A DNA stretch of 20,963 nt, taken from assembly GCA_021432635.1 (NCBI GenBank), contig MU270152.1:13161-34123 (forward strand). Direction: 5' to 3'. Shown in pieces: positions 1 through 7,875 of this stretch. The DNA is from Thozetella sp. PMI_491 (lineage: Eukaryota > Ascomycota > Sordariomycetes > Chaetosphaeriales > Chaetosphaeriaceae). Numbering within the stretch: the stretch's first letter is position 1; the number at the start of each line of letters is the position of its first letter. The notes beneath the pieces were generated by a model, which saw nothing but the letters and a program-made list of their open reading frames with translations, made no database searches and was not told the origin of the DNA. The position numbers and the translations under genes are program-made.

Positions 1-344
1 CCCAGACGCTGACGGGGAGCTCTTTAATTCGCGCCATCTCGTTCGATACGACCGCGCCGTACCTTCTTACTAACACCGGTCGTATAAAGTTTGACGTCGC
101 CTATCCTGTTGCAGGAACAATACAGAACGCCGCTATAATGCACGCTGCTACAGAACAGCAGTGGGAAGAGCAGCAGTATGGCCTCCATGCCGATGGCTCC
201 TGGATTACGTGGGACGGACAGGACGTGCTGTGCCTGCCACCTGAGTTCCAGCCGTTATGCTCGGCCGTTTCGGGATCCACTATAGCCACCGGTTGTGCGG
301 AGGGGCGCGTATTATTGTTCAAATTCACTGGCAGACCTCTATGA
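1..344 (+). CDS. C-terminal end of a WD40-repeat protein of NACHT/NLR type (5' partial)
   Basis: The frame is open from position 3 to a TGA at 342-344 and gives 113 residues; the rest of the gene lies before the window. The residues include RAISFDTTAPYLLTNTGRI near the start and DGSWITWDGQDVLCLPPEF further on, then SAVSGSTIATGCAEGRVLLF close to the end. These are typical of the final WD40 blades of fungal NACHT-WD40 proteins, where a 'W-I-T-W-[ND]-G-x-x-x-L-x-L-P-P-E-[FY]' block followed by 'S-A-V-x-G-S' and 'G-x-x-x-G-R-V' ends the propeller. Such proteins are NOD-like receptors, some of which act in heterokaryon incompatibility. The NACHT or effector part cannot be seen, so the NLR label is inferred from the tail. 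No intron is needed. An alternative is a WD40 protein without a NACHT domain. Confidence 0.8.
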   Translation, partial: QTLTGSSLIRAISFDTTAPYLLTNTGRIKFDVAYPVAGTIQNAAIMHAATEQQWEEQQYGLHADGSWITWDGQDVLCLPPEFQPLCSAVSGSTIATGCAEGRVLLFKFTGRPL

Positions 345-647
345 TCAGCTTGTGTGCGCTAAGCCAGTCTGGAGGATTGTCTGTATTTGTAAAGCCATGC
401 ACTTTCTTCTCTTTAAAGAAGTGGGTCTTCTGTATGTCGGGCTTCCCCGTTTCGTTAGACGCCGGCGCAAGCAGACGAAACAAGCTTGTAAGGTTTCGAG
501 TATCTTCGATATTAACTACGGGGCTATGGATCCCCTCAGCTCTATATCTACGTGATGGCTAAGAGCACTCCTAGTATGGTGACCGAAAAGGCAAGCCGCA
601 GGCTCCGCGGATGTTAGCGCCACGCCTCGTCTCATGCCACCGGGATC
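345..647. other. Intergenic region between two convergent genes
   Basis: This is the shared 3' flank of the WD40-type gene (+) and the ferric reductase-like gene (-). Short ORFs run through it, but none has a family motif, a convincing start context or a promoter. I see no RNA gene or repeat. Confidence 0.6.
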
Positions 648-2502
648 TCAAACAACATGAAGAGGAAGGTTGCTGCTCCAGCTGTTGGTACGCTCCGTCC
701 GCCGGTCTCTCCTCCTGAGGCGCATCGCGGGACGCGACCCATCCCTGGGTCGGTCCTCGCTATGCCTCGCTCGACCCTGTCTGTGCCTCAGTCGATCCCC
801 GTGGGGTCGGTACTCGGCCTCCACGAACTCAATAGGCCAGTCCTTTGAAGTGTTGCGGATCACCGAAGCCCTTCTCTCATCTGTAAACGCACGGTCGCCA
901 CAGGCTTCGACGGTCAGCCCTGAAGAAGGAAGTGAAGGAAGGAGTTTCGTACCGACCACGATGCACTTGCCCGGCATGAGGACCTCGTGGCTCAAGGCCT
1001 TCTCGAACGAGTAAGGGGCCTCCGCCTCCGCCATGGTCTGTCCATCCTTGGGAGAGACGGCCGACCAGTGGGGTTCTTCCCGGAAGGGGGGATCCCTCGT
1101 TAGGGGCTCTGGGTAGATACACCAGACAAGCAGCATCACTCGCCTGGCGTCGAGATCCTGCAAGGCCCTGAGTTGGTCCGCGACCCATTGGTCCTGATCG
1201 TTGTGCTCCAGCCTCCACAGCAGGTCAATCCGGCGAGTGGTGTCACGGAATACCGGCGCGGCCGCCGCGGCGGTCGCCAGGCCTACGGTCGGATCCTCAC
1301 CCGGGTTGGACTTGCTGCGGACGGAGTCGTCGTGGTCTTTGCGCGCTGCCAAGTGGAGTGCCATGGGTAGGATAGACAGTATGCCCATTCCTTTGGCCGT
1401 GAGAATGACGGTCTCGTACCCGTGCAGCTGCAGATCCTGTCCGTACGGGCCGTCCAGCAGCATCCAGTCCCCCTTCTCGACGGTCCGGAGCTGGCGCAAA
1501 AACCGGCTCTGCCGACCGGCGAGGATGTAGAAATCCGTCGTCTTGCCTGTGACGGTCTGTTTCGGATCGCTCCACATCATCATGACGGCGCTGCTGCGCA
1601 GCAGGTTGTAGTTGAGATAGGAGCCGGGCAGATAGACGTAGAAGTAGCTGCCCGGGAACGCAGCGATGGGTCGTTGCGTCTTCAGCCGGAGCCGGGTGAC
1701 CTCCGAGTCGCTCCATCGCTCTGTCACCTGGACTGTCCGCCAGCGTGCCACAACGCGGTAGACGTGCGACAGCAGCCACAGCCCGCAGGCGACAAAGACG
1801 AGGATCTCGTGCGAAACGCTCTGCACGAGCACGACGTGCCAGGTCAGCCCTGCCATGCCCGCAAGGTAGAGGAGGCGGTGCACGCCGCGAAACGCCCCGC
1901 CGAGCCTGTGTCTCGACCATGGCAGGGACAGCAGGAGAATGGCGAGGAAGCTGCCCGCCACCTGCGTGCTTGTTAACACAGGAGCCCCACAGCGGAGAGA
2001 AGATGCTCACAATGCAGCCCGATATGGCGACCGGGTCGAAGGGCGGGCCCCCGACTGCGGCATGCAGGCTGATCGCGGCGTGGACCAAGCCTTCGACAAC
2101 CGCTATGCGGCCGATCCAGTGATGCGCGACGTAGTACGTGGGCCGGGACACCCCGATGATGTCGGCGAGGCGACTTGTGCGCCCCCCGAGCAGGACGGGC
2201 ACCAGGTTGATGGAGGCGGCCAGGGCCGCGCTGCTGGCGATCGTGGCGCCCTTGATGGCCTCCAGGGCCACGGCGGCGCCGTTGCCGGCGATGTACGCCG
2301 AGAGGAGAAGCAGCTCTACACGGGTCGAGCCCCGGAAGAGGCGTAGGCGGGTGAGCCCACCAATGCGCTGGTATCGGATCTTGGCGAGCTGGCTGTGGAA
2401 GAGGGGCACGACGTGCCGATGGAAGAGGGCGTAGAGGCCTGGCAACACGGGCACGGCCCACAAGGCGCTGAAGCCGATGGAGTAGTAGGTCAAGACGTTC
2501 AT
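648..2502 (-). CDS. FRE-type ferric reductase-like transmembrane protein
   Basis: The model has two exons, 2502-2011 and 1961-648, and encodes 601 residues, a normal length for the family. The 49-nt intron (1962-2010) has a GTGAGC donor, a TTAAC branch-like site and a CAG acceptor, and its removal gives SGCIVAGSFLAILLLSLPW without a frame break. Such proteins are membrane flavocytochromes moving electrons from cytosolic NADPH through FAD and two haems to extracellular metal. The ferric reductase transmembrane core carries two His pairs, H128/H141 and H192/H206, spaced as for bis-haem ligation. The FAD-binding region has FPGSYFYVYLPG near residue 266 and GPYGQ at 335-339, and the NADPH region has AKGMGILSILP at 353-363. 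The usual HPF[TS] FAD motif is missing; SSAVMMMW (residues 287-294) is in its place. The last ~40 residues after EAEYRP are Arg-rich and unlike the family, so the true C-terminus may differ. Substrate is unknown. Confidence 0.85.
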
Positions 2503-2969
2503 CGTTGACGCGGAAAAGTGGGCGGGGGAGCTTCGTCTCTGCTCTCTACGCAAGACGACCCAAAGGGCTGCTTTCTGGTTTTTCTGCCGCCACCGCCATG
2601 GAGACGCATTCTCGTTTGCGTCCGGACATGCTTTACCCTGGTTCTCGTTCCGGGGTGCCTGGCGCTTCGATCTCGTACCTGCAGATCTAGCCGCGCTGGA
2701 ACCCGTTGGCGAACAGAGGGCGTCAAACCGTCGAATCATGACTGCCGCACCCTGCCTCGGCGGCGCCTCGGCGCCTGCGGATATGGGGTTCTTCAAGCAG
2801 CTGTGAGAGCTCTCGGGGCACTCACCTGGTATAAAGCAGGAATATGTCGCCAGGCTCCCAAACGCGTCGTCCCTCAACCAGTCTATCTCTCTCTTCAGAC
2901 CAGATCCAAGCTTGCTCGACTGCCCCAAAGCCCGCCCCCACTCTTTGCTCCGCGCCCCACGCCATCACC
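2503..2969. promoter_or_regulatory. Divergent promoter region with TATA box
   Basis: This 467-bp gap separates the starts of the ferric reductase-like gene (-) and the first MADS-like gene (+). A TATAAA lies at 2830-2835, 135 bp before the ATG at 2970, and is followed by pyrimidine-rich sequence. An in-frame ATG at 2844 is only 9 bp past the TATA box, so it is unlikely to be in the mRNA; this decides the downstream start. I see no clear TATA box for the minus-strand gene. Confidence 0.55.
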
Positions 2970-3794
2970 ATGGTGACCCAAAGCTCCAAGAGGACCCTTG
3001 CCCAACCCACCAGGCCTTCCGATCCTGCCCGCTCTTTCAACGAACGCGGCCATGGGCTCATGAGAAAAATACATACGTACATAGAGAGCTTGTCGGAATT
3101 CGGGGTCGAGGCCGCCCTCTGCATCAAAACCCCCCACGTCAAGTACACGTACGAATCCGAGGACGGCATGCTCCATAGCTTCAACACCGGCATCCCAGAA
3201 AGAAACCAGTTCCGACCAATAGACGTGGAACGCCTATTTCGCGGCCGCCCTCTCGTGTGTCCCTCCATACACTCTCTGTCGCCCCTGCGAGGCCGCTCGG
3301 GCAGCTCGTCGCCGACCCCGTCCACCAGCTCGGCCTCGTCTGCTTCGCTGCCGGCCGCGGAGACGGGGCTGACACTTCCTGCTCCGCCGCCCACGCAAGG
3401 CCTGGGGCTCTCGCTTCCTAGCACCGGCTCGAGCCCTACCTTGGTGTCCGCTTCGCCGCCCCCGCAGCCTGGACTGGGTCTCTCGCTTCCGAGCGCCCGT
3501 TCGAGCCCCACCTTGTGGTCCGACTCCCCCCCTCCCTTGTCCCCTGTCATGGACATCTCGAGCCTTCTGAACTCTGATCCCTGGCCCGTGGCTAGCGACG
3601 CACCGTTTTCGTGGTCTTCACCCCTGGTCAGCCCCCGTGTGTCACCGTCGGTCCCAGACGAGACCCCACGTCCACTTACTCCTCCCCCCATGTCGCGCCC
3701 CACTCGCCTGACGACACCCAGGCCTTCTCCAAGAGGCCCGTCCCCATTCCGCATCATGAAGATTCGCTCCCCGCCCAGGGTCCGAAGGAAGTAG
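2970..3794 (+). CDS. MADS-box-like protein with Ser/Pro-rich tail (MADS-like 1)
   Basis: The ATG at 2970 sits in an ideal context (CACCATGG) downstream of the TATA box at 2830; the product is 274 residues. Residues 20-71 resemble a diverged MADS/SRF DNA-binding fold: SFNERGHGLMRKIHTYIESL matches the 'F-x-K-R-x-x-G-L-x-K-K-a-x-E-L' helix, and FGVEAALCI followed by Y-x-S-x-D-G matches the 'c-d-a-E-V-a-l-I-v-f-s-x-x-G' strands. The rest is Ser/Pro-rich and probably disordered, with many SP/TP sites. It includes an imperfect 24-residue tandem repeat beginning GLGLSLPS, and a basic C-terminus (RSPPRVRRK). A role as DNA-binding regulator is inferred from this weak match. The domain lacks the usual basic N-terminal MADS arm, so DNA binding is uncertain. 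Coding support is the codon pattern, clean start and MADS-like segment. Confidence 0.65.
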   Translation: MVTQSSKRTLAQPTRPSDPARSFNERGHGLMRKIHTYIESLSEFGVEAALCIKTPHVKYTYESEDGMLHSFNTGIPERNQFRPIDVERLFRGRPLVCPSIHSLSPLRGRSGSSSPTPSTSSASSASLPAAETGLTLPAPPPTQGLGLSLPSTGSSPTLVSASPPPQPGLGLSLPSARSSPTLWSDSPPPLSPVMDISSLLNSDPWPVASDAPFSWSSPLVSPRVSPSVPDETPRPLTPPPMSRPTRLTTPRPSPRGPSPFRIMKIRSPPRVRRK

Positions 3795-3916
3795 ATCGAA
3801 TGAGGGTTTGGATGCTCGGTTTGGAAGGTATCCCTGTACTATAGTTTGTGTCTATTTGTAAAACAGCGTTTAGGGGATCTGCTGGTGAAGCAAAATGGAT
3901 TCAACACCGTACCCTG

Positions 3917-4105
3917 TCCAGTGCAAAGTGTCCAGTGCAAAGTGACCGGTGGAAGGTGCAAAGTGTCCGGTGCAAAGTGTCCGGTGCAAAGTATCCAGTG
4001 CAAAGTGTCCGGTGCAAAGTATCCAGTGCAAAGTGTCCGGTGCAAAGTATTCAGTGCAAAGTGTCCGGTGCAAAGTGTCCAGTGCAAAGTGTCCAGTGCA
4101 AAGTG
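3917..4105. repeat. 14-bp minisatellite, about 13 units
   Basis: Units of TCCRGTGCAAAGTR run head to tail. Units 1-2 are at 3917-3944; an irregular 21-bp stretch (3945-3965) interrupts them; ten regular units run 3966-4105. Variation is nearly limited to two positions, CCA/CCG and GTG/GTA, and units ending in GTA mostly alternate with units ending in GTG between 3980 and 4063. Because 14 is not a multiple of 3 and no frame contains a stop, all three plus frames are open here, which creates false Cys/Lys/Val-rich ORFs. It lies between a plus-strand and a minus-strand gene that converge, in their 3' flanks. Confidence 0.95.
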
Positions 4106-4267
4106 ACAGGGCTGCCCTCGTCCCTCCTGTCCCAGGATCAGAGTCCCGTACGAGAAGCGCACGAGAAGAAACAAAACTTGATTGGGCAAAGCTAGCGGAA
4201 TCGATAGAGTACAACCAGGGAAGTAACACTAATAAATTACAGGCATAAGCGCGAACTCGGTCTCCCT

Positions 4268-4672
4268 TCAAATCCACCCCTGCCTTGGCGCCTGCGCCAT
4301 CTCCGGGGGGGCCGTCTCTGCCTGTTGGAACCGCTCTGCCGCGACTCGGTACTCAGAGAAGACTAGTTCGATGGTGTTGGCGATTTGCGCGACGAGGTGG
4401 TTCTGCCGATCAATTTGGCGAAGGTACTGCTGTGCCTCTTTTTTAAGCGAGGCCACCTGGTAGTTGAGTCCTTCGGATTGCTGCCGCGCGGCGGCCAACT
4501 CCTGGTTCAGGATGTCGATCTCGAGCTGCAGAGTTTGGAGCTCGGACGGGTGCGGAACTTCTGAGATAGGAGAGAGCTGTCGCGAGGAGTAGAGCGACGA
4601 CTGGTGCGACGTGCGCGACGGGGGCGGGCGGGCGGAGACGCCCGGCAGGGTCGGAAGCAGCTTGTCTGTCAT
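4268..4672 (-). CDS. Small coiled-coil protein (CC1), function unknown
   Basis: A single-exon ORF from ATG at 4672 to TGA at 4268-4270, 134 residues. The first ~40 residues are Ser/Pro-rich. Residues ~42-115 form a probable coiled coil, with heptad-like Leu/Ile/Val spacing in segments such as LQTLQLEIDILNQELAAAR, LNYQVASLKKEAQQYLRQI and LVAQIANTIELVFSEY. I see no signal peptide, membrane segment or catalytic motif. It lies between the first MADS-like gene (convergent, across the minisatellite) and a second coiled-coil gene on its own strand. A role as dimerisation partner of the MADS-like products is a guess from position only. Confidence 0.6.
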   Translation of the reverse strand: MTDKLLPTLPGVSARPPPSRTSHQSSLYSSRQLSPISEVPHPSELQTLQLEIDILNQELAAARQQSEGLNYQVASLKKEAQQYLRQIDRQNHLVAQIANTIELVFSEYRVAAERFQQAETAPPEMAQAPRQGWI

Positions 4673-5078
4673 TTGGACGGGAGGGTATGATGGCGTGAGG
4701 TACTACGTACCAAGCAGGGGAGGTGCGAGTGCCGCCAGGCGGGGCCGCTCATTTTATTCGCAAGAGCAGCGCAATCGCGTTGGAAAGGGGGCACTCAAAC
4801 GGGTTGGGGAAGGTGGGCCCGGTGTTGCACTCGTTTTAGGCAGCTTCCCTCCCAGAACGTGTTCTAGGCTAGGCAGGACCCCATCAGGACAGGCCACTAT
4901 CACCAACAGGGGCGGGCGAGCTGACCCGATGAGATGCGTAGATCTGTGGGGTCATAGTGCAATACGAAGGCTGGTTCGGGGAGGGGAATGACGTTGGTTG
5001 TCTATGGGGCTATACTGCATTCTCTACCAATCGGTACAACCTATGTGGACACACACCTGTTTGTCAACATGTGATCTC
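4673..5078. other. Intergenic region upstream of CC1
   Basis: This ~400-bp gap holds the likely promoter of CC1 (-) and the 3' flank of the next coiled-coil gene. A short dyad, GGTAC-TAC-GTACC, lies at about 4699-4711, and a CCAAT motif (ACCAATCGG) at about 5026-5034. I see no gene with support. Confidence 0.4.
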
Positions 5079-5623
5079 TCAAGGCGTCTGTGCGGCCCCA
5101 CCAGGGGTCTCCCCAGACGGCTGCTCTTGTTGGACCACCAGACTTAGGAAGTACTCCAGTCTCTCACTGAAGTGCTGCAGCACCGTCTTGTTTTCCTCCT
5201 GGGATTGAACCAGCGATCGTTGCAGCTCGTGCACCGTCGATTCCAGACGCTCGACCTTGTTGGAAAGTATCATCAGACTGGCTGTTGTTAGTCAGGTCCG
5301 ACGCGTCGTGGAACATGAGCGTACCTGTGGGCCTCTATTCCGCCGTTGGGGAGGACAATGTTGACAGGTAGCCGCCCGGCGTCGTGAGCTTGCTGAGCAG
5401 GCGGGAAAGAGGAGGGGAAGGCCTCAAAATCCGTGCTCGGCGGGTAACCATAAGGCCGTGGTGAGTAGCCACGGGACTGCCCCGGCGGGTGGAGGCTTGG
5501 GGGAGGCGGAGCCCTCGAAGGAAAGGCCTGAGAGCCTTTGGCAGAAGAAAAGAAATCCTCGCCACCGGCCAGGATGCCGGAGCTGTCCAGGTCCTGAAGT
5601 CGTGCGTTGAGGTTGTACTCCAT
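5079..5623 (-). CDS. Small Pro-rich coiled-coil protein (CC2), function unknown
   Basis: Two exons, 5623-5325 and 5277-5079, encode 165 residues. The 47-nt intron (5278-5324) has a GTACGC donor, a perfect CTAAC branch site and a CAG acceptor, and splicing joins IEAH to SLMILSNKVERLES in frame. Residues 1-99 are rich in Pro, Ser and Tyr and probably disordered. Residues ~106-148 form a probable coiled coil (KVERLESTVHELQRSLVQSQ, then FSERLEYFLSLVVQQEQ). I chose the ATG at 5623 because it has a purine at -3 and starts the compositionally coherent region; an in-frame ATG lies at 5734. The architecture, disordered N-terminus then coiled coil, resembles CC1, but I see no clear sequence identity. 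Both coiled-coil genes are transcribed on the same strand as the second MADS-like gene. Confidence 0.6.
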
Positions 5624-5964
5624 GATGTTAGTAGAAGGGGAGGTCTGTGGATGTGCTGTGGCCCGGCCCTGCTGTTGCAGGGCCGTTCTCTTTAACCTCC
5701 TGGCTACCAGAATCGACCGGTTCCCAGAACGCATTCGCGTCCCTGTGTTGTGTTGCTGGCCTTGTCAGTGCTTGGTTCCTGTACCTTCTCTATTAGGCGC
5801 TGAGCGCACCGCTAATGCAGGTTGCGATGTCTATCACCAACAGCCAATATCGGCTGACATATCTCGATAGTCCGAACGGTGTTCACAGAGAGAGAGGATG
5901 CACGCAGTGACAGGTCTGATTTTCAAGAGCGAAGTATTACAATGTTATTGGCTGGTGCCCTCCC

Positions 5965-5992
5965 TTAGCGTACCGCCAGTATGGTACGCTAA
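5965..5992. repeat. Perfect 10-bp inverted repeat (hairpin or dyad)
   Basis: TTAGCGTACC at 5965-5974 is the exact reverse complement of GGTACGCTAA at 5983-5992, with an 8-bp loop. It lies just past the stop of the second MADS-like gene (6048, reading leftward) and upstream of CC2. It could be a protein-binding dyad for CC2, an RNA hairpin in the 3' UTR of the MADS-like gene, or a remnant of a small element. Confidence 0.7.
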
Positions 5993-6047
5993 AGTAGGCG
6001 GTGGGCCGGACTTGCCACGGCGTCAAAGCACACATCCCAGTCTCCAG

Positions 6048-6461
6048 TTATTCCCCTCTCGCCACGCCCTCCAGCGCCTCCCCGCCCTCCAGCGCCCCGC
6101 CGCCCTCCAGTTCGCCTTTAGCCCCCTCCTGGATGCTTTCCAAGGTGGCCTGGTTGACAATGGTCGTAGGAAATCGCCTGGCCTGTGGCAGATGAGCACA
6201 TGTAGGTCCGGGCACCAGGGGATCTCTTACCACGACGGAGGGGGCCGGCGGGAACAAGGTCCCATTTGGCACGCCTAGCATCGAGTCAAATTCGTGGAAC
6301 CGGCCACGCCGAAAGGCCACGAGATACACTTCGGCATCGCTCTCTTCGCTGAGCTCGAAGGCTTTCTTGAAAAGCGTCTTCATGCGCCTTCGCGTCCTCG
6401 CATGCCTGGCTCGCACCGCCGCGCGCTGTCGCTCGAGAGTGTCCTGCATCGGTGCGTTCAT
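6048..6461 (-). CDS. MADS-box-like protein (MADS-like 2)
   Basis: The ORF from ATG at 6461 to the stop at 6048 encodes 137 residues, or 121 if a possible in-frame 48-nt intron is removed (GTAAGA donor, CACAG acceptor, within residues ~77-92). Residues ~19-62 match the core of a fungal MADS/SRF domain well: RTRRRMKTLFKKAFELSEES fits 'R-[KR]-x-x-L-x-K-K-A-x-E-L', and DAEVYLVAFRRGRFHEFDS fits 'D-A-E-V-x-l-v-x-x-r-x-G-r-x-x-x-f-x-S'. The rest has an acidic/Gly-rich tail with ALEGG-type short repeats. Family members bind DNA as dimers; the size suggests a minimal MADS protein without activation domain. It diverges from the F-box gene across 262 bp and shares only the fold, not close identity, with MADS-like 1. 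Confidence 0.75.
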   Translation of the reverse strand: MNAPMQDTLERQRAAVRARHARTRRRMKTLFKKAFELSEESDAEVYLVAFRRGRFHEFDSMLGVPNGTLFPPAPSVVVRDPLVPGPTCAHLPQARRFPTTIVNQATLESIQEGAKGELEGGGALEGGEALEGVARGE

Positions 6462-6723
6462 GGTGTTCTGGCCGGGGAGGCCTGGCCTGGGGAGGGTCGA
6501 CTGGCCCTAAATACGGCGCTTAGCGCTCCTGCCCGCGCCGCCCATACCGCCCCAGCTGGCTTGGTTCGGATCGAGAGGGCGGAAACGCGGTTGCGTGCCC
6601 ACACGCAGACCGGGAACGAGAAAGGGAGACAGTGCAGTGGTCCTCCAGCTTCTCCCTTGCACTACATAGAGACTAGTATGGAGTCGCAGGGCGGTCCGCC
6701 ACAGCCGCGCATCGCTTGCCGCC
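6462..6723. promoter_or_regulatory. Short bidirectional promoter region
   Basis: The MADS-like 2 start (-) and the F-box start (+) are only 262 bp apart, so both likely use this region. A TATTTAG-like motif lies on the minus strand at about 6507-6515, roughly 50 bp before the MADS-like ATG. An upstream ATG at 6678 opens a different frame that runs to 6899 across the F-box start, so it could act as an overlapping uORF if it is in the mRNA. Confidence 0.45.
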
Positions 6724-7875
6724 ATGGCGACACTACCCACCGAAATCCTCGGCGCCATCGCCCACGAGCTGCCGATCGCCGACGTCCGCCGCTTTCGCCT
6801 GGTGAGCCGTCAATTCGCCTACGCAGGCTTCTTCGCCCTGGTGCGGGAGCTCTCCTTCCTGAACACCTTGGAAACTGCGGACGCGCTCCAGACGCTTAGC
6901 CAATCCCCGTATGCCTCGCTCGGTGCGGCGCGCCACCTCACCATATACGACGGCGCTTGGCCCGTGGCCGCCTCGCAGGAGGAGTGGTCGGACCATTTGC
7001 TCTATCTCAGCAGAGACCACCAAGAGCGCAGCCCGACCTCCGCCCAACTGGCATACCATCGCTACGAGCAGTTTCTTCGACGGGAAATGTCCCGCACGTT
7101 CGAGACGGATGTCCGCCTGTTTCGCACCGCCCTCGCCCACTTCCCCTCCCTCCGGGAGCTCACTCTTTCCCACATCCACGCTTGGCGGATGCGGTATCTG
7201 AACCATGCGCACTTTCGCAACCTCGCGAACAGCATCTGGATGATCCCGTCCTTCGAGAGCTTCGTCGCAAAGGCCATGTCGCGGCTACTTCCCGCCCTAG
7301 GGGCGTGCTCGCGTCTGCAACGCCTGAACGTGGACGGTCTCTTGGATACGCGGGACCTCGCACCGGGACGGTATGAGACCATTCGGCACCTCAACTTGAA
7401 CTCTGTCCTCGCCGGCGAGGGCCTCGGCGACAGCATAGCCGACTTCCTAGGCTGCTTTCCCGGGCTGACGAGCCTTACGATCAGGACCTCTCCACAGGGT
7501 CCCATCTACGACCAGCAGCTCCCCCTGGCTCAGCTGCAGTGGTCCGACCTACAGTACTGCAGTATCGCGGGCACTTGGGTGCCGGAGGACGTCCTTTTCG
7601 GCTTCACACAACGCCACGCCCTGAAGCACTTGGCCTTGAAGCAAGTCACGCTGACGAGCGGTTCCTGGAAGTCTTTCTTCGGCCGTGCGCGCGAGCTGAA
7701 GCCGCGGCCCACCATTGTCTGCCACGGTAATCTGGCCGCGAGAGGCTCGCAAACGTGGCTCACGGCGGATACCGAGTCGCAGCGCCTTCTAGATTGCTTC
7801 CTCGCGCATGTGGAGTTCCCGTGGCCTTTCTCGGATCCGAACGACGACATCCCCGTGTTTGCCCTCTCGCCTTAG
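6724..7875 (+). CDS. F-box protein
   Basis: An intronless ORF of 383 residues with an ideal start context (GCCGCCATGG). Residues 2-40 are a typical F-box: LPTEILGAIAHELPIADVRR followed by FRLVSRQFAYAGF, matching 'L-P-x-E-[IL]-L-x-x-I-x-x-x-L-x-x-x-D-[LV]-x-x-[FL]-R-L-V-[CS]-[RK]-x-[FW]'. F-box proteins link substrates to SKP1 and cullin in SCF ubiquitin ligases. The rest has leucine-rich segments (LRELTLSHI, LQRLNVDGL, IRHLNLNSV, LTSLTIRTS, LKHLALKQV) suggesting an irregular LRR-like substrate-binding part. The C-terminus ends CFLAHVEFPWPFSDPNDDIP plus a few residues. That tail has a decayed paralogue at 13458-13664, showing the gene or its relative was duplicated locally. The substrate cannot be read from sequence. 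Confidence 0.9.
   Translation: MATLPTEILGAIAHELPIADVRRFRLVSRQFAYAGFFALVRELSFLNTLETADALQTLSQSPYASLGAARHLTIYDGAWPVAASQEEWSDHLLYLSRDHQERSPTSAQLAYHRYEQFLRREMSRTFETDVRLFRTALAHFPSLRELTLSHIHAWRMRYLNHAHFRNLANSIWMIPSFESFVAKAMSRLLPALGACSRLQRLNVDGLLDTRDLAPGRYETIRHLNLNSVLAGEGLGDSIADFLGCFPGLTSLTIRTSPQGPIYDQQLPLAQLQWSDLQYCSIAGTWVPEDVLFGFTQRHALKHLALKQVTLTSGSWKSFFGRARELKPRPTIVCHGNLAARGSQTWLTADTESQRLLDCFLAHVEFPWPFSDPNDDIPVFALSP

Noticed and set aside
1962..2010. Apparent frameshift in the ferric reductase-like gene
   Set aside because: A 49-nt intron with good signals restores the frame and gives a typical membrane helix, so no mutation is needed.
3846..4248. Cys/Lys/Val-rich ORFs across the minisatellite
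   Set aside because: They come from a 14-bp repeat without stops in any plus frame; there is no promoter or start context.
6294..6899. 201-codon ORF overlapping MADS-like 2 and the F-box start
   Set aside because: It is a shadow frame over two better-supported genes; only its ATG at 6678 is of interest, as a possible uORF.
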